DNA of 40,240 nt from an uncultured Prevotella sp. (GCA_900315525.1 OMZO01000018.1:1-40240), one strand, 5' to 3'. Positions 7,183-15,849 are shown, counted from the first letter of the stretch. Translations and numbers: made by a program. Notes: generated by a model not told the origin, from the sequence alone.

Positions 7183-7827
7183 TTATCTGAAATAGGGATT
7201 GTAGCGTAACTCCTCGGCGATGTTTGAGGCAGGACCGTGCCCGCTATATATGACCGTATCACCAGGCAGCTTCGCCACGACGTTCTTCAGGCTAGCCATC
7301 ATGTCGGTATAGCTGCCTCCGTCGAAGTCGGTACGGCCGATGCTCATTCTGAACAGTGTGTCACCTGTGAAGGCAATATGTTCTGCCTCGCAGTAGAAAA
7401 TAACACCACCGGGTGTATGACCGGGTGTCTCGAGGATGGTCAGCGTGTGGTTGCCAAACCGGATTTTTTCTCCTTTATCAAAGAATCGGCCTACGGGCGG
7501 AAAGGTGCGTCGCAGAGGGGCTCCTACGATGTCGTGGAACTGCTTGGGCAGGTCGCTGATGAGAAAGTCGTCTGCAGCAGAGACTTCTACTTTCAACCCA
7601 TATTTCTCGAAAATGGTGTCGATGCCGAAATTATGGTCGAAGTGACCGTGAGTGGCAAGCAGGTGAACCGGCTTTAATTGCTTTTCGTCTATGTAGCGCG
7701 TAATGGCTTCACGTTCTTCTTCGTAGTAGGCACCGCAATCGATGATGACACACTCCTGCGTTTCGTCGCTTACGACGTAGGTGTTTTCGGAGAGAAGGTT
7801 ACAGATAAATGTCTTGATGTTCAGCAT
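7183..7827 (-). CDS. MBL-fold metallo-hydrolase, glyoxalase II-like
   Basis: 214 residues, a single metallo-beta-lactamase domain. The metal-binding signature THGHFDHN (59-66, HxHxDH) is present. Further ligand stretches are ILETPGHTPGG with its His, the Asp in FTGDTLF, and IYSGHGPAS with the last His. The length fits short YcbL/GloB-like thioester hydrolases of the hydroxyacylglutathione hydrolase type. Bacteroidales generally lack glutathione, so the true substrate is uncertain. It is the last gene of a minus-strand unit with the DUF3298-type lipoprotein and rsmG, 13 bases from the latter. Confidence 0.88.
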   Translation of the reverse strand: MLNIKTFICNLLSENTYVVSDETQECVIIDCGAYYEEEREAITRYIDEKQLKPVHLLATHGHFDHNFGIDTIFEKYGLKVEVSAADDFLISDLPKQFHDIVGAPLRRTFPPVGRFFDKGEKIRFGNHTLTILETPGHTPGGVIFYCEAEHIAFTGDTLFRMSIGRTDFDGGSYTDMMASLKNVVAKLPGDTVIYSGHGPASNIAEELRYNPYFR

Positions 7828-7840
7828 GCGCGTACATTAT

Positions 7841-8467
7841 TTATATGGGTAGATAGATGACATGTTTCTCCTTGAACCATTCTTCGCTGAAGAAGGTGCT
7901 GATGTCGGTCAGTTCTACTATGTTACGGAAAGGCTGTGTCTCTGCCTGCAGTTCTCCGCCCTTCAGGCAGATGATACCATTGGGCAGGGTGTTGCGTTGG
8001 GTCTTGCTGATATTCTTACGGACAATCTTCACAAGGTCAGGAAGAGACATGACAGCCCGGCTGACCACAAAATCATATTTGCCTTTCTCGTCTTCTCCGC
8101 GCAGATGTACGGGCTGACAATTGGTAAGGCCTATCGCCTGACATACTTCTTGGGCGACGCGAATCTTCTTGCCGGTGCCATCGATCAGCCTGAACTGGCA
8201 TTCTGGAAAAAGGATGGCTAAAGGAATGCCGGGAAAACCACCGCCTGTGCCGAAGTCAAGAATCTGGGTTGTTGGCCGGAAGTTGATTACTTTGGCAATG
8301 GCCAGCGAGTGGAGAATATGGTGTTCGTAGAGGTTGTCGATATCTTTGCGCGAGATGACGTTGATCTTTGCGTTCCACTCACGGTAGAGATTGTCGAGCT
8401 GGGCAAACTGCTGTTGTTGCAAGTCAGTAAGACCAGGGAAATATTTCTGGATAATGTCAATAGGCAT
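7841..8467 (-). CDS. rsmG: 16S rRNA (guanine-527-N7)-methyltransferase
   Basis: Uses S-adenosylmethionine to methylate N7 of G527 in the 530 loop of 16S rRNA; loss in other bacteria gives low-level streptomycin resistance. It has 208 residues, the normal size for RsmG/GidB. The SAM-binding motif DFGTGGGFPGIPLAI lies at 71-85, preceded by the family stretch HHILHSLAIAK. Later family motifs are FDFVVSRAV-like YDFVVSRAVMSL and GIICLKGG. It begins 3 bases after the upstream lipoprotein gene ends, so it is probably co-transcribed with it, and the MBL hydrolase follows. Confidence 0.95.
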   Translation of the reverse strand: MPIDIIQKYFPGLTDLQQQQFAQLDNLYREWNAKINVISRKDIDNLYEHHILHSLAIAKVINFRPTTQILDFGTGGGFPGIPLAILFPECQFRLIDGTGKKIRVAQEVCQAIGLTNCQPVHLRGEDEKGKYDFVVSRAVMSLPDLVKIVRKNISKTQRNTLPNGIICLKGGELQAETQPFRNIVELTDISTFFSEEWFKEKHVIYLPI

Positions 8468-8470
8468 AGC

Positions 8471-9265
8471 TTACAAATCAATGGTGTTTTTTATGAGTTT
8501 GTCTAGGTCACTGTAGGGAATGACCAATTGTGTGGCTCCCATCGAATAGGGTGCGATTTCTGAGGGGTTGTAAATAAAGGTAATCGTCTCACTGCCGAGG
8601 ATGAAATTTTCAGTCGGAAAAATATCCATCGACGAGAGATAGCCCTTGGTACGGAGTGCACGGATGTTTTTACATCCTGTCTTTGATAGGAGCGCCTTCA
8701 AGAGAAGGTCTTTCAGAGGCTGCTCATAGCCAGAAACAAAGATGTCCTTCAGTGTCAGCAGAAGACCGGTCCTTGAGTCAAAGTTCAATATCTGCTGTTG
8801 GTTGATGCCGTGAGCTCCGCCCTCATAGTAATCGATAGTTGTCAGATAGGTAATTGTATTATCGGTACCCTTCTGCGTGGTAGCTTCAAGGATATAGTGG
8901 TATTCATACCAGAAGCGTTTGGAAGCATCATTGCGGTCTTGATTGTACAAGGGCTGCATCGTTTTCTTGTAATTGTCGGTATAGGTCGAGATAAACTTCT
9001 CGGCAGCTATCTTCATATCCTTCTCGCCATGCGGATCGAGGAATTTCTTAATGACTGTCTCGTTGATGAGTTCACCAATATGGCCAGCCTTCGATGTGGC
9101 CGACTCCAATTTCAAGTGCACCCTGCATGACGGCGCATGCTCTTCACTGGAAAGGGAGATGGTCTTGTCGGCAGTGATCGTCTCGAAAGGAATGTCATTG
9201 ACTCCGTCATTGTTTTTACAAGCCAACAACAGAAGCATGGTTAAAATGTAGGTGATGATTCTCAT
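8471..9265 (-). CDS. Lipoprotein with DUF4163/DUF3298-type domains (RsiV-like periplasmic fold)
   Basis: 264 residues. The signal MRIITYILTMLLLLACKNN has its lipidated Cys at about residue 16. The body matches what I know of the DUF4163 plus DUF3298 pair: YEYHYILEATTQ, ITYLTTIDYYEGGAHGI, NFDSRTGLLLTLKDIF and, at the end, YNPSEIAPYSMGATQLVIPYSDL. This fold occurs in the anti-sigma factor RsiV and in many exported proteins of unknown role. Here there is no anti-sigma transmembrane arrangement, so no regulatory role is claimed. It is the first gene of a minus-strand unit with rsmG and the MBL hydrolase, with a good promoter upstream. Confidence 0.85.
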   Translation of the reverse strand: MRIITYILTMLLLLACKNNDGVNDIPFETITADKTISLSSEEHAPSCRVHLKLESATSKAGHIGELINETVIKKFLDPHGEKDMKIAAEKFISTYTDNYKKTMQPLYNQDRNDASKRFWYEYHYILEATTQKGTDNTITYLTTIDYYEGGAHGINQQQILNFDSRTGLLLTLKDIFVSGYEQPLKDLLLKALLSKTGCKNIRALRTKGYLSSMDIFPTENFILGSETITFIYNPSEIAPYSMGATQLVIPYSDLDKLIKNTIDL

Positions 9266-9294
9266 ATCGTTAAGCTAAATCATTAAATTAGCGG

Positions 9295-9326
9295 CAAATT
9301 TACACTAAATTGGCCAAAACAGCAAA
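9295..9326 (-). promoter_or_regulatory. Promoter of the lipoprotein-rsmG-MBL unit
   Basis: On the minus strand, TTTG (forward CAAA 9323-9326) and TAAATTTG (forward CAAATTTA 9295-9302) are separated by 20 bp. This fits the Bacteroidota consensus in both boxes and spacing. Confidence 0.75.
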
Positions 9327-9344
9327 TTTCTCACGAAAAAATGC

Positions 9345-9352
9345 TAATTTTG
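9345..9352 (+). promoter_or_regulatory. -7 box of the HAD phosphatase gene
   Basis: TAATTTTG matches TAnnTTTG. It lies downstream of the first in-frame ATG (9341), so that ATG cannot be the real start; 9365 or 9371 is. No -33 box is evident. Confidence 0.6.
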
Positions 9353-9364
9353 CACCCAAATTTC

Positions 9365-10024
9365 ATGGAAATGAAGCAGAAAGAACTCAAAGCGGCTCTC
9401 TTTGACCTTGATGGGGTGGTGTTTGACACCGAGCCACAATACACAATATTCTGGGGCTCAGTCTGTCGTCAGTATCATCCTGAACATCCAGGTCTGGAAC
9501 AAGAGATCAAGGGCTCTACGCTCACGCAGATATATGAACGATGGTTCAGTGGAAGTCTGGAAGCTGCCAGGGAAGATGTTACCCGCCGGCTGAATGACTA
9601 CGAACAGCAGATGCATTATGACTTTCTAGATGGTTTCGAACAGCTGATTCGTGACCTGCACAATCATGGTGTGAAGACGGCTGTCGTTACCAGTTCCAAC
9701 ATGCCTAAGATGGAGAGCGTGTATCGTTATCAGCCGGCTTTTAAGAGTCTCTTTGACGCTATTCTCACCTCGGAGGATTTCGAACGTAGCAAACCGGATC
9801 CGGACTGCTATTTGAAGGCTGCGGAGAGATTGGGTGTGAAGAAAGACGAGTGCATTGTCTTTGAAGACAGTTTCAATGGACTTCGCTCAGGGCGCGCTGC
9901 CGGGATGAAGGTTGTAGGACTTGCTACTACCAATAGCGCAGAGTCGATATCAGGCTTGTCTGATATCCAGATAGACAATTATATCGGTACAAATTACGAA
10001 ACACTTTCTGAACTGATTTCATAA
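9365..10024 (+). CDS. HAD-superfamily phosphatase (beta-phosphoglucomutase-like)
   Basis: About 219 residues of the haloacid dehalogenase superfamily with an alpha-helical cap of the beta-PGM/phosphatase type. Motif I is FDLDGVVFDTE with nucleophile Asp14 and general acid Asp16. Motif II is AVVTSSN, motif III is the Lys in SKPDPDCYLKAAERLG, and motif IV is IVFEDSFNGLRSGRAAGM. It probably removes phosphate from a small sugar phosphate; the substrate is not deducible. I placed the start at 9365 because the promoter lies at 9345-9352; the Met two codons later is an alternative. An MFS transporter gene follows 20 bases downstream, so uptake and dephosphorylation of the same compound is possible but unproven. 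Confidence 0.88.
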   Translation: MEMKQKELKAALFDLDGVVFDTEPQYTIFWGSVCRQYHPEHPGLEQEIKGSTLTQIYERWFSGSLEAAREDVTRRLNDYEQQMHYDFLDGFEQLIRDLHNHGVKTAVVTSSNMPKMESVYRYQPAFKSLFDAILTSEDFERSKPDPDCYLKAAERLGVKKDECIVFEDSFNGLRSGRAAGMKVVGLATTNSAESISGLSDIQIDNYIGTNYETLSELIS

Positions 10025-10044
10025 CACTTTCCAACCAGTAAGCG

Positions 10045-11214
10045 ATGAACTCTCAGAATACCCCTATCCATATCCGATTGTGGCATCATGATTTCTGGCG
10101 TATGGCCATTGCCAATCTGCTGTTGACGATGGCAGTCTATATGTTGGTGCCCACGATGCCGCTATGGTTGATGAGTCAGGGATTCTCCTGTACTGAGACT
10201 GGAATAGCAATGGGGGCTTTCGGGGTAGGGCTGTTTGTATTAGGTGGCTTTGTGTCGTTCTTGGTACAGCATTACCGCCGTAATATGGTCTGCATCTGGT
10301 CTGCTGCGTGTATGGCATTGCTTCTTGGTCTGTCCTATTACTTTGAGACTCGTATCAGCCAACTGCCTTTTTATGTAGTTGTGCTCCAGCGTTTTCTCTT
10401 TGGTGTCGTGTTTGGATTAGCTCAGATGGTACTTGCAAGTACACTGATTATCGATACTTGTGAAAGTTATCAGCGAACAGAGGCCAATCATTCTGCCTCA
10501 TGGTTTGGGCGCTTTGCTCTTTCCCTCGGACCGATAGCAGGTATCTTGACTGCACAGTTGGCAGGTTTTGGTATGGTATTACTCACGGCAGCCTGTCTGT
10601 CGGCAATTGCAGTGATACTTATCTCTTTGGTACATTTCCCCTTCCGTGCTCCTCAGGACGATGTGCCTTCGTTTAGTCTTGATCGTTTCTTTCTGCCTCA
10701 TGGCTTCCCGCTCTTTGTCAATCTTCAGCTTATTATGTTGGCGGTGGGACTGTTGTTCTCCTTGTCGCTGACCATCCATTTCTATGGGATGATGATGGCA
10801 GGTTTCCTTTCCGCCCTCTTGGCGCAACGTTTTATCTTCCGTGATGCAGAGGTGAAGAGTGAAGTGGTGTCTGGCCTGATTCTCATGGGAGCAGCTCTGC
10901 TCATGATGCTGACTCGTACCCAACAGATTGTGGCCTATGCGGCTCCGTTGTTCGTGGGGTTCGCTTTGGGTATCATCGGAGCCAGGTTCCTGTTGTTCTT
11001 CATCAAACTGAGTCGTCACTGTCAGCGTGGTACATCACAAAGTACTTTCATGCTCGGGTGGGAGAGTGGTATAGCCTGGGGATTGGGTATAGGTATAGCT
11101 TTTTTCCATACAGAGGAGTCGTACGTACTCATAGCAGCCATTATACTTGTCGTATTGGCTCTTGTGATGTACAATTATACGCACGACTGGTTTGTAAGGA
11201 ACAAAAACAGATAA
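10045..11214 (+). CDS. MFS transporter
   Basis: 389 residues, very hydrophobic, with about 12 predicted membrane segments; the first follows the cytoplasmic start MNSQNTPIHIRLWHHDFW. A loop between segments 2 and 3 carries the short basic stretch QHYRRN, as in major facilitator proteins, and the central loop includes FPFRAPQDDVPSF. The family covers sugar and drug transport; nothing here fixes the substrate. It lies 20 bases after the HAD phosphatase and is probably in its operon. Downstream it converges with the small exported protein gene, 33 bases away. Confidence 0.88.
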   Translation: MNSQNTPIHIRLWHHDFWRMAIANLLLTMAVYMLVPTMPLWLMSQGFSCTETGIAMGAFGVGLFVLGGFVSFLVQHYRRNMVCIWSAACMALLLGLSYYFETRISQLPFYVVVLQRFLFGVVFGLAQMVLASTLIIDTCESYQRTEANHSASWFGRFALSLGPIAGILTAQLAGFGMVLLTAACLSAIAVILISLVHFPFRAPQDDVPSFSLDRFFLPHGFPLFVNLQLIMLAVGLLFSLSLTIHFYGMMMAGFLSALLAQRFIFRDAEVKSEVVSGLILMGAALLMMLTRTQQIVAYAAPLFVGFALGIIGARFLLFFIKLSRHCQRGTSQSTFMLGWESGIAWGLGIGIAFFHTEESYVLIAAIILVVLALVMYNYTHDWFVRNKNR

Positions 11215-11247
11215 CGTGGAATCTTTGTAAATGGTATAGCTTCAGTT

Positions 11248-11682
11248 CTATTTGCTGTTGCTGTCGTCCATGTTTACGGGACGGAACTTGAAATCAGGAG
11301 TCGATATGTAACGAACATCGTACTTTCCTGTGTTCTTACCAGTATACAGCTTCTTCATCTTGATCAGTTTCTTCTCAACGTCTTTGCGCTTAGTGGCTGA
11401 GATAATGACGACTGTACGGTTCGTCTGTCCTAACGCCTGCGAGCAATAGTTACGCAGCTGGTAAGCGTAATTGCTGCGCCCAGCAAGCATCTTTTTCTTG
11501 GACGATAGCCAGACGCTGTCCACTTCCTGAATGTCCGTGAAATAGACGATGGAGTCGTTGAATGAAGCGACGAATCCGAACATGTAGGCCTTGGGCACCA
11601 TGTAATTCTTTGCTGAAGCCGGCATATATGCAGCAGCTGCCAAAAAAGCAGTAGCAATAACAATCTTTGAAAACAGTCTCAT
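11248..11682 (-). CDS. Small exported protein of unknown function, coupled to the sigma factor
   Basis: 144 residues with a Sec signal [26 protein letters not shown], probably cleaved after ASA. The mature part is basic (KKKMLAG, KRKDVEKKLIKMKKLYTGKN). It contains the stretch YMFGFVASFNDSIVYFTDIQEVDSVWL, which looks like a beta-strand pair, and ends KFRPVNMDDSNSK. I do not recognise the family. Its ATG overlaps the stop of the primary sigma factor in the form TAATG, so it should be translationally coupled to that gene and made from the same transcript. Why an exported protein is tied to the housekeeping sigma factor is not evident. Confidence 0.8.
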   Translation of the reverse strand: MRLFSKIVIATAFLAAAAYMPASAKNYMVPKAYMFGFVASFNDSIVYFTDIQEVDSVWLSSKKKMLAGRSNYAYQLRNYCSQALGQTNRTVVIISATKRKDVEKKLIKMKKLYTGKNTGKYDVRYISTPDFKFRPVNMDDSNSK

Positions 11683-12542
11683 TATCCTAAATATGTCTTT
11701 AATGTTTTATTCTTTGTACTTGTGCGAAGCTTTCGGATGGCCTTTTCCTTGATTTGACGAACACGTTCACGTGAAAGTCCGAACTTCTCACCGATTTCTT
11801 CAAGTGTCAGTTCTGGCTGTTCTATACCGTAAGATGCTTCAATCACTTTGCGCTCTCGTTCGCTGAGCACACTTAGTGCTGCCTGTATTTCGGATTTGAG
11901 CGACTCGTTGACAAGTCCCATATCCGTCGTAGGAATATCCTCATTGACGAGCACATCGAGCAGGCTGCTGTCCTCGCTATCTGCGAATGGTGCATCGACT
12001 GAGATATGATGGCTATTGACACTCATGGCCTCGTCGATTTTCTCTTGCGGCAGGTCGATTTTGTCTGCAATCTCGTTCAGTGACGGCCTACGTTCGTTCT
12101 CTTGCTCAAACTTGTTGATCTCGCGATTGATCTTGTTGAGCGATCCCACTTGATTAAGGGGGAGTCTGACGATACGGCTTTGCTCCGATATGGCCTGAAG
12201 GATACTTTGGCGTATCCACCATACGGCATATGAGATGAACTTAAATCCGCGAGTCTCATCGAAACGTTCCGCCGCCTTCAGCAGTCCAAGGTTGCCTTCG
12301 TTGATCAGGTCGGGCAGTGTGAGACCCTGATTCTGATACTGTTTAGCTACGGAGACCACAAATCGCAGGTTAGCTTTCGTCAGCCGTTCAAGTGCTTTCT
12401 GGTCACCTTTCTTAATACGCTGCGCAAGCTCCACTTCTTCCTCCGCCGAGATCATTTCTTCCTTGCCGATTTCCTGTAGATATTTTTCCAGTGAGGCACT
12501 TTCTCGGTTGGTAATGGATTTAGTGATTTTCAGTTGTCTCAT
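11682..12542 (-). CDS. rpoD: Primary RNA polymerase sigma factor (sigma-70, Bacteroidota type)
   Basis: The housekeeping sigma factor that directs RNA polymerase to TAnnTTTG promoters. The start is Met at 12542 ([17 protein letters not shown]), which gives 286 residues, the compact size typical of Bacteroidota; a longer frame from 12632 would run through its own promoter. Region 1.2 is [23 protein letters not shown]. Region 2 runs from [15 protein letters not shown] through [18 protein letters not shown] to the -10-binding [15 protein letters not shown]. Region 3 includes [18 protein letters not shown]. Region 4 carries the helix-turn-helix [27 protein letters not shown]. There is no long region 1.1. 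It overlaps the next gene by one base (TAATG) and lies just downstream of htrA on the same strand, with its own promoter. Confidence 0.95.
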   Translation of the reverse strand: MRQLKITKSITNRESASLEKYLQEIGKEEMISAEEEVELAQRIKKGDQKALERLTKANLRFVVSVAKQYQNQGLTLPDLINEGNLGLLKAAERFDETRGFKFISYAVWWIRQSILQAISEQSRIVRLPLNQVGSLNKINREINKFEQENERRPSLNEIADKIDLPQEKIDEAMSVNSHHISVDAPFADSEDSSLLDVLVNEDIPTTDMGLVNESLKSEIQAALSVLSERERKVIEASYGIEQPELTLEEIGEKFGLSRERVRQIKEKAIRKLRTSTKNKTLKTYLG

Positions 12543-12568
12543 ATATAGTTTTGTTTCTAGCCGTTTTG

Positions 12569-12600
12569 CAAAAGTATAGCTTTTTCTTGATACCGCCAAA
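12569..12600 (-). promoter_or_regulatory. Promoter of the primary sigma factor gene
   Basis: On the minus strand TTTG (forward CAAA 12597-12600) is followed after 20 bp by TACTTTTG (forward CAAAAGTA 12569-12576). The match to consensus is full. The -33 box overlaps the T-run of the htrA terminator. The -7 box lies 27 bases upstream of the chosen start codon and inside the longer reading frame, which supports the shorter protein. Confidence 0.8.
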
Positions 12601-12629
12601 AAAAAGCCACGAAATTTTACTTTCGTGGC
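12598..12629 (-). terminator. Terminator of htrA
   Basis: A 9-bp perfect stem, GCCACGAAA (12606-12614) with TTTCGTGGC (12621-12629), and a 6-base loop. On the minus strand the stem is followed by a run of eight T (forward A-run 12598-12605). It lies 21 bases after the htrA stop codon. Confidence 0.85.
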
Positions 12630-12649
12630 CATTTTTCGTGTTTTTTCTC

Positions 12650-14152
12650 TTATTCGTTCTGCAGAGGAACGGCAAAATATCCTTTTTTACCAGTCGGATA
12701 AATACCTTGGATATAGAGTACCGGTTCCTTGCTGGTGGATGCTTCCTTGACGGCATCCTGCAGATTTTCGACGCTCTTGATGCTCTCGTCGTTGACTTTC
12801 TGGATAATGAATCCCTTAGGCACACCGGCATCTTTCAGTTTACCGCCGCTGATCTTCATTACCTCGAGGCCGTATCCGATATTGAGCTGTTCTTTCTGTG
12901 CGTCAGTGATGGCGCGGAAGGTACCACCAAGAACATCGAGGTCGGCATTCTTCACAACCTTCGTATTGCCCTGCTCATTCTTCAGTGTGACCGTAGCTGT
13001 ATGACTCTTCTTGTTGCGCAGATAAGAGAGTGAAACCTTGTCACCAGGACGCTTCTTAGCGAGGATTCCCTGCAGCTCACCGAACTTCGTTACTTTCTGT
13101 CCGTCAACGGCGGTGATGACATCGCCCTCCTTCAGACCTGCGGCCTCAGCAGCACCATCCTCAACGACCTTAGCTACATAGATACCCTCCATTGTGCCGA
13201 GATCCACTTCTTTGTCCTTTTCCTTTTCGGCATCAACATAGTTCTTTACGTCCATACCCTGAATGCCAATCATGGCGCGCTGTACGTTTCCGTACTGCTT
13301 GAGGTCGTCTACCACCTTATTCATAATAGTTGTCGGGATAGCAAACCCGTAACCGATATTTGAACCAGTCTGAGAGTAGAGCATAGCATTGATGCCGACA
13401 AGCTCACCCCTTGTGTTGACGAGTGCTCCACCAGAGTTTCCTTGGTTGATGGCGGCATCTGTCTGAATGAATGACTCTACGCCATTAGCACCGAGGGTGC
13501 GGGCCTTGGCAGAAATGATACCAGCTGTTACGGTGTTGTTCAGTCCGAGAGGATTACCCACAGCAAGAACCCATTCACCAACACGTACATCATCGCTGTT
13601 AGCTATCGTGATAGCTGGCAGATTCTTTCCGTCAATCTTGATGAGGGCAAGGTCTGTCGTTTTATCTGTACCAATAATGCGTGCTGAGTATTCCTTGTTG
13701 TCTGTCAGGCTGACAGTCAGTTCGTCTGCACCATCTACGACGTGGTTGTTTGTCACAATATAGCCGTCGGCAGAGATGATGACACCAGATCCGGCAGCTG
13801 CACGCTTTGGAGTCTGTACCTGACGCTGGCGCTTCTGACCATTATTACCCTGACCGCGTCCGAAGAATCCACCAAACGGATCAGAGAAGAAATCCTCGAA
13901 TGGATCATTGTATTCCACAGTCTGGATCTTTGAATTCTGTACAGACTTGATGTAGACGACAGATGGTAAGGCCTTCTCTGCGGCGTAAGTCAAGTCGACA
14001 GGCTGCCCGGCGGGCGCAGATGATACGACGGGAGCGGGTGCAGAGGCAGTAGCGGCATTGGTCTTGTTGAATGCAGCTACAGAGAGTACTAAAGCAACGG
14101 CACAAAAAGCTGGCGTTGCGACATTTACGATCTTTTTCATATTCTCATTCAT
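12650..14152 (-). CDS. HtrA/Deg-family periplasmic serine protease
   Basis: An ATP-independent protease and chaperone for misfolded envelope proteins. It has 500 residues, the usual size for two-PDZ DegP/DegQ proteins. A signal segment (about residues 6-33) is followed by a Ala/Pro-rich linker. The trypsin-like domain has the triad His137 in VTNNHVVDG, Asp167 in [10 protein letters not shown] and Ser240 in [15 protein letters not shown] loop unusually rich in Phe, Gly and Gln ([19 protein letters not shown]) sits before the domain, like the LA loop of DegP. PDZ1 is near residues 290-390 ([20 protein letters not shown]) and PDZ2 near 410-495. Its own -7 box lies upstream, and a terminator separates it from the sigma factor gene. 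Confidence 0.95.
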   Translation of the reverse strand: MNENMKKIVNVATPAFCAVALVLSVAAFNKTNAATASAPAPVVSSAPAGQPVDLTYAAEKALPSVVYIKSVQNSKIQTVEYNDPFEDFFSDPFGGFFGRGQGNNGQKRQRQVQTPKRAAAGSGVIISADGYIVTNNHVVDGADELTVSLTDNKEYSARIIGTDKTTDLALIKIDGKNLPAITIANSDDVRVGEWVLAVGNPLGLNNTVTAGIISAKARTLGANGVESFIQTDAAINQGNSGGALVNTRGELVGINAMLYSQTGSNIGYGFAIPTTIMNKVVDDLKQYGNVQRAMIGIQGMDVKNYVDAEKEKDKEVDLGTMEGIYVAKVVEDGAAEAAGLKEGDVITAVDGQKVTKFGELQGILAKKRPGDKVSLSYLRNKKSHTATVTLKNEQGNTKVVKNADLDVLGGTFRAITDAQKEQLNIGYGLEVMKISGGKLKDAGVPKGFIIQKVNDESIKSVENLQDAVKEASTSKEPVLYIQGIYPTGKKGYFAVPLQNE

Positions 14153-14221
14153 TTTGTTATAATTTTAAATTCAACTTCTGCAGTAGAGGTACTGCGCTTA
14201 TGCGTTCATGTTTTGACGGTG

Positions 14222-14229
14222 CAAAGATA
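14222..14229 (-). promoter_or_regulatory. htrA -7 box
   Basis: Forward CAAAGATA reads TATCTTTG on the minus strand and matches TAnnTTTG, about 70 bases upstream of the htrA start. A TTTG lies 22 bp further upstream (forward CAAA 14252-14255), slightly wider than the usual spacing. Confidence 0.65.
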
Positions 14230-14435
14230 GGGGCAAAAATTCGTTTACTGACAAAATGTCGTGAATATTTGTCCGAATTTAACAATTTCAAAGATGCGCT
14301 TAACGGGCATTTGCGATTAACACTTTAAATCTTAAATAACTGACAAATTTAATAGTTTGTTAACTTTTTGGTTGCATATTTTTAATTATCGAAAGTTTTT
14401 TAGGGTAAATTCTTCTATATTCTAAAAAAATGAGC

Positions 14436-14443
14436 TATCTTTG
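14436..14443 (+). promoter_or_regulatory. rnpB -7 box
   Basis: TATCTTTG matches TAnnTTTG and ends 5 bases before the first paired base of the RNase P RNA, the expected distance to a transcription start. No -33 TTTG is seen. Confidence 0.75.
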
Positions 14444-14448
14444 CATCC

Positions 14449-14890
14449 GAAAGCACTGTCACGGTCTGTCGCTGGTGTCATTCTGGCACAAGAGGAAAGT
14501 CCGGGCAGCACAGGGCGCCCCACTTCTGAAAGTGGAAGCTATTGGTGACAGTAGGTTAGGGCAGAAGAGAACGACCGCCGAACTCCTTTTGTCTCTACCT
14601 CTTACGAGGGAGTGAGAAAGGGGTGGTAAGGGTGAGAAGGTGGTGTAAGAGACCACCAGCCGATGGGTGATCATCGGGCTGTGTCCGCTGGGGGCTGCAA
14701 GTTCATGTAAACCGTCCCGACAGAGGGTTGCCCGCCCGAGTTGACGAAGGCCTGAGCAGAAATGCAATACGGCCGGGGCTCATGCGGCGGAGGGTAGAAC
14801 GCTTGAGCCATGGGGTGACCCATGGACTAGATAAATGACAGGCACCGTGTTTGCACGGTACAGAACCCGGCTTATAGGGACAGTGCTTTC
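14449..14890 (+). ncRNA. rnpB: RNase P RNA (M1-type ribozyme)
   Basis: The catalytic RNA that removes 5' leaders from precursor tRNAs. Two universally conserved halves of the core are visible: GAGGAAAGTCCGGGC at 14492-14506 and ACAGAACCCGGCTTAT at 14860-14875, which together form helices P2/P4 and the catalytic core. The ends pair perfectly over 12 bp (14449-14460 with 14879-14890), forming P1. A T-run follows at 14888-14894. Another family-typical stretch is the GGGGGCTGCAAGTTCATGTAA region near 14690. The length, about 442 nt, is larger than E. coli M1 (377), with extra sequence between 14590 and 14670. Ends are set by P1 pairing and the promoter, so they are good to a few bases. Confidence 0.95.
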
Positions 14891-14920
14891 TTTTATAATG
14901 TTCTAATCGTGACATCTATC

Positions 14921-15838
14921 ATGAAAGAGGTGATTCGCAAGGTGTATCTGACCATTCGTTTCTTTACTGAGAAGCGGGTAATGACACAGGCTTCGGCACT
15001 GACATATTCGACGTTGCTTGCCATCGTGCCGATCCTCGCTGTGGTCTTTGCGATAGCCCGTGGCTTTGGCTACAACAAGTACATAGAACTTTGGTTCCGC
15101 GATTCATTGGATTCACAGCCGCAGGTGGCAGAGGTCATCATCGGCTTTGTGAATAGTTATTTGGTGCATACGCAGAGTGGCATATTTCTGGGTATTGGAC
15201 TGCTCTTCATGCTCTATACCGTTCTTATGCTTGTCAATAATATAGAGGAGACCTTCAATCAGATATGGCAGGTGGATAATGCACGACCTATTATCCGCTC
15301 GTTGACCAACTATCTGGCTATGTTCTTCCTATTTCCGATCATCATCATCGTATCCATGGGTATTTCGATTTTCATGGCGACGATAGAACAGAAGGTGGAT
15401 GGTATCGAAGTGCTGGGACCGGCGGTTAATTTGTTACTTGATTACTCACCTTATATTTTATTATCGCTGCTTTTCATCTGGCTCTATGTCTATATGCCTA
15501 ATACAAAGGTGAAACTTTCATGTGCCATTATTCCAGGAATACTTGCAGGTGTAGCGATGCAGTTGCTCCAACTATTCTATATCTACTCTCAGATCTGGGT
15601 GACGAGTTATAACGCCATTTATGGTTCTTTTGCTGCATTGCCATTATTCATGCTCTGGTTGCAGATATCATGGACGATTTGTCTTTTTGGAGCGCAGCTC
15701 ACATATACGAACCAGAATCTGAACCGAATCGGTTTTAACTTAGAGCCAATGGATGTCCATCCGAAGGTTGACATGACTGACGATGAGCGAGGTGAAGAGG
15801 CAAGGACACTCTATGCTGACCGTCTGGATTCGCTTTAA
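14921..15838 (+). CDS. YihY/UPF0761 family inner-membrane protein
   Basis: About 305 residues with 6 predicted membrane segments, the length and topology of the YihY family. Typical stretches are MTQASALTYSTLLAIVPILAVVFAIARGFG, FLGIGLLFMLYTVLMLVNNIEETFNQIWQV, and, late, YNAIYGSFAALPLFMLWLQISW. Family members were once called ribonuclease BN, a label since shown to be wrong; the true function is unknown. The start ATG at 14921 is preferred; an in-frame GTG at 14909 is possible. It begins 31 bases after RNase P RNA on the same strand with no promoter box between, so read-through from the rnpB promoter is likely. The C-terminal cytoplasmic tail is acidic and ends ADRLDSL. Confidence 0.88.
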   Translation: MKEVIRKVYLTIRFFTEKRVMTQASALTYSTLLAIVPILAVVFAIARGFGYNKYIELWFRDSLDSQPQVAEVIIGFVNSYLVHTQSGIFLGIGLLFMLYTVLMLVNNIEETFNQIWQVDNARPIIRSLTNYLAMFFLFPIIIIVSMGISIFMATIEQKVDGIEVLGPAVNLLLDYSPYILLSLLFIWLYVYMPNTKVKLSCAIIPGILAGVAMQLLQLFYIYSQIWVTSYNAIYGSFAALPLFMLWLQISWTICLFGAQLTYTNQNLNRIGFNLEPMDVHPKVDMTDDERGEEARTLYADRLDSL

Positions 15839-15849
15839 TAATCAGAACA

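Larger units (their letters stand above)
14153..14448. other. Divergent intergenic region between htrA and RNase P RNA
   Basis: An AT-rich region of about 300 bp holding two outward promoters: the htrA -7 box (TATCTTTG on the minus strand, forward CAAAGATA 14222-14229) and the rnpB -7 box (TATCTTTG at 14436-14443). Between them I see no gene, repeat or stable hairpin. Confidence 0.6.

Noticed and set aside
12542-12632. Longer N-terminus for the primary sigma factor from 12632
   Set aside because: It would be translated through the gene's own promoter boxes and the htrA terminator, and adds residues unlike any sigma factor region.
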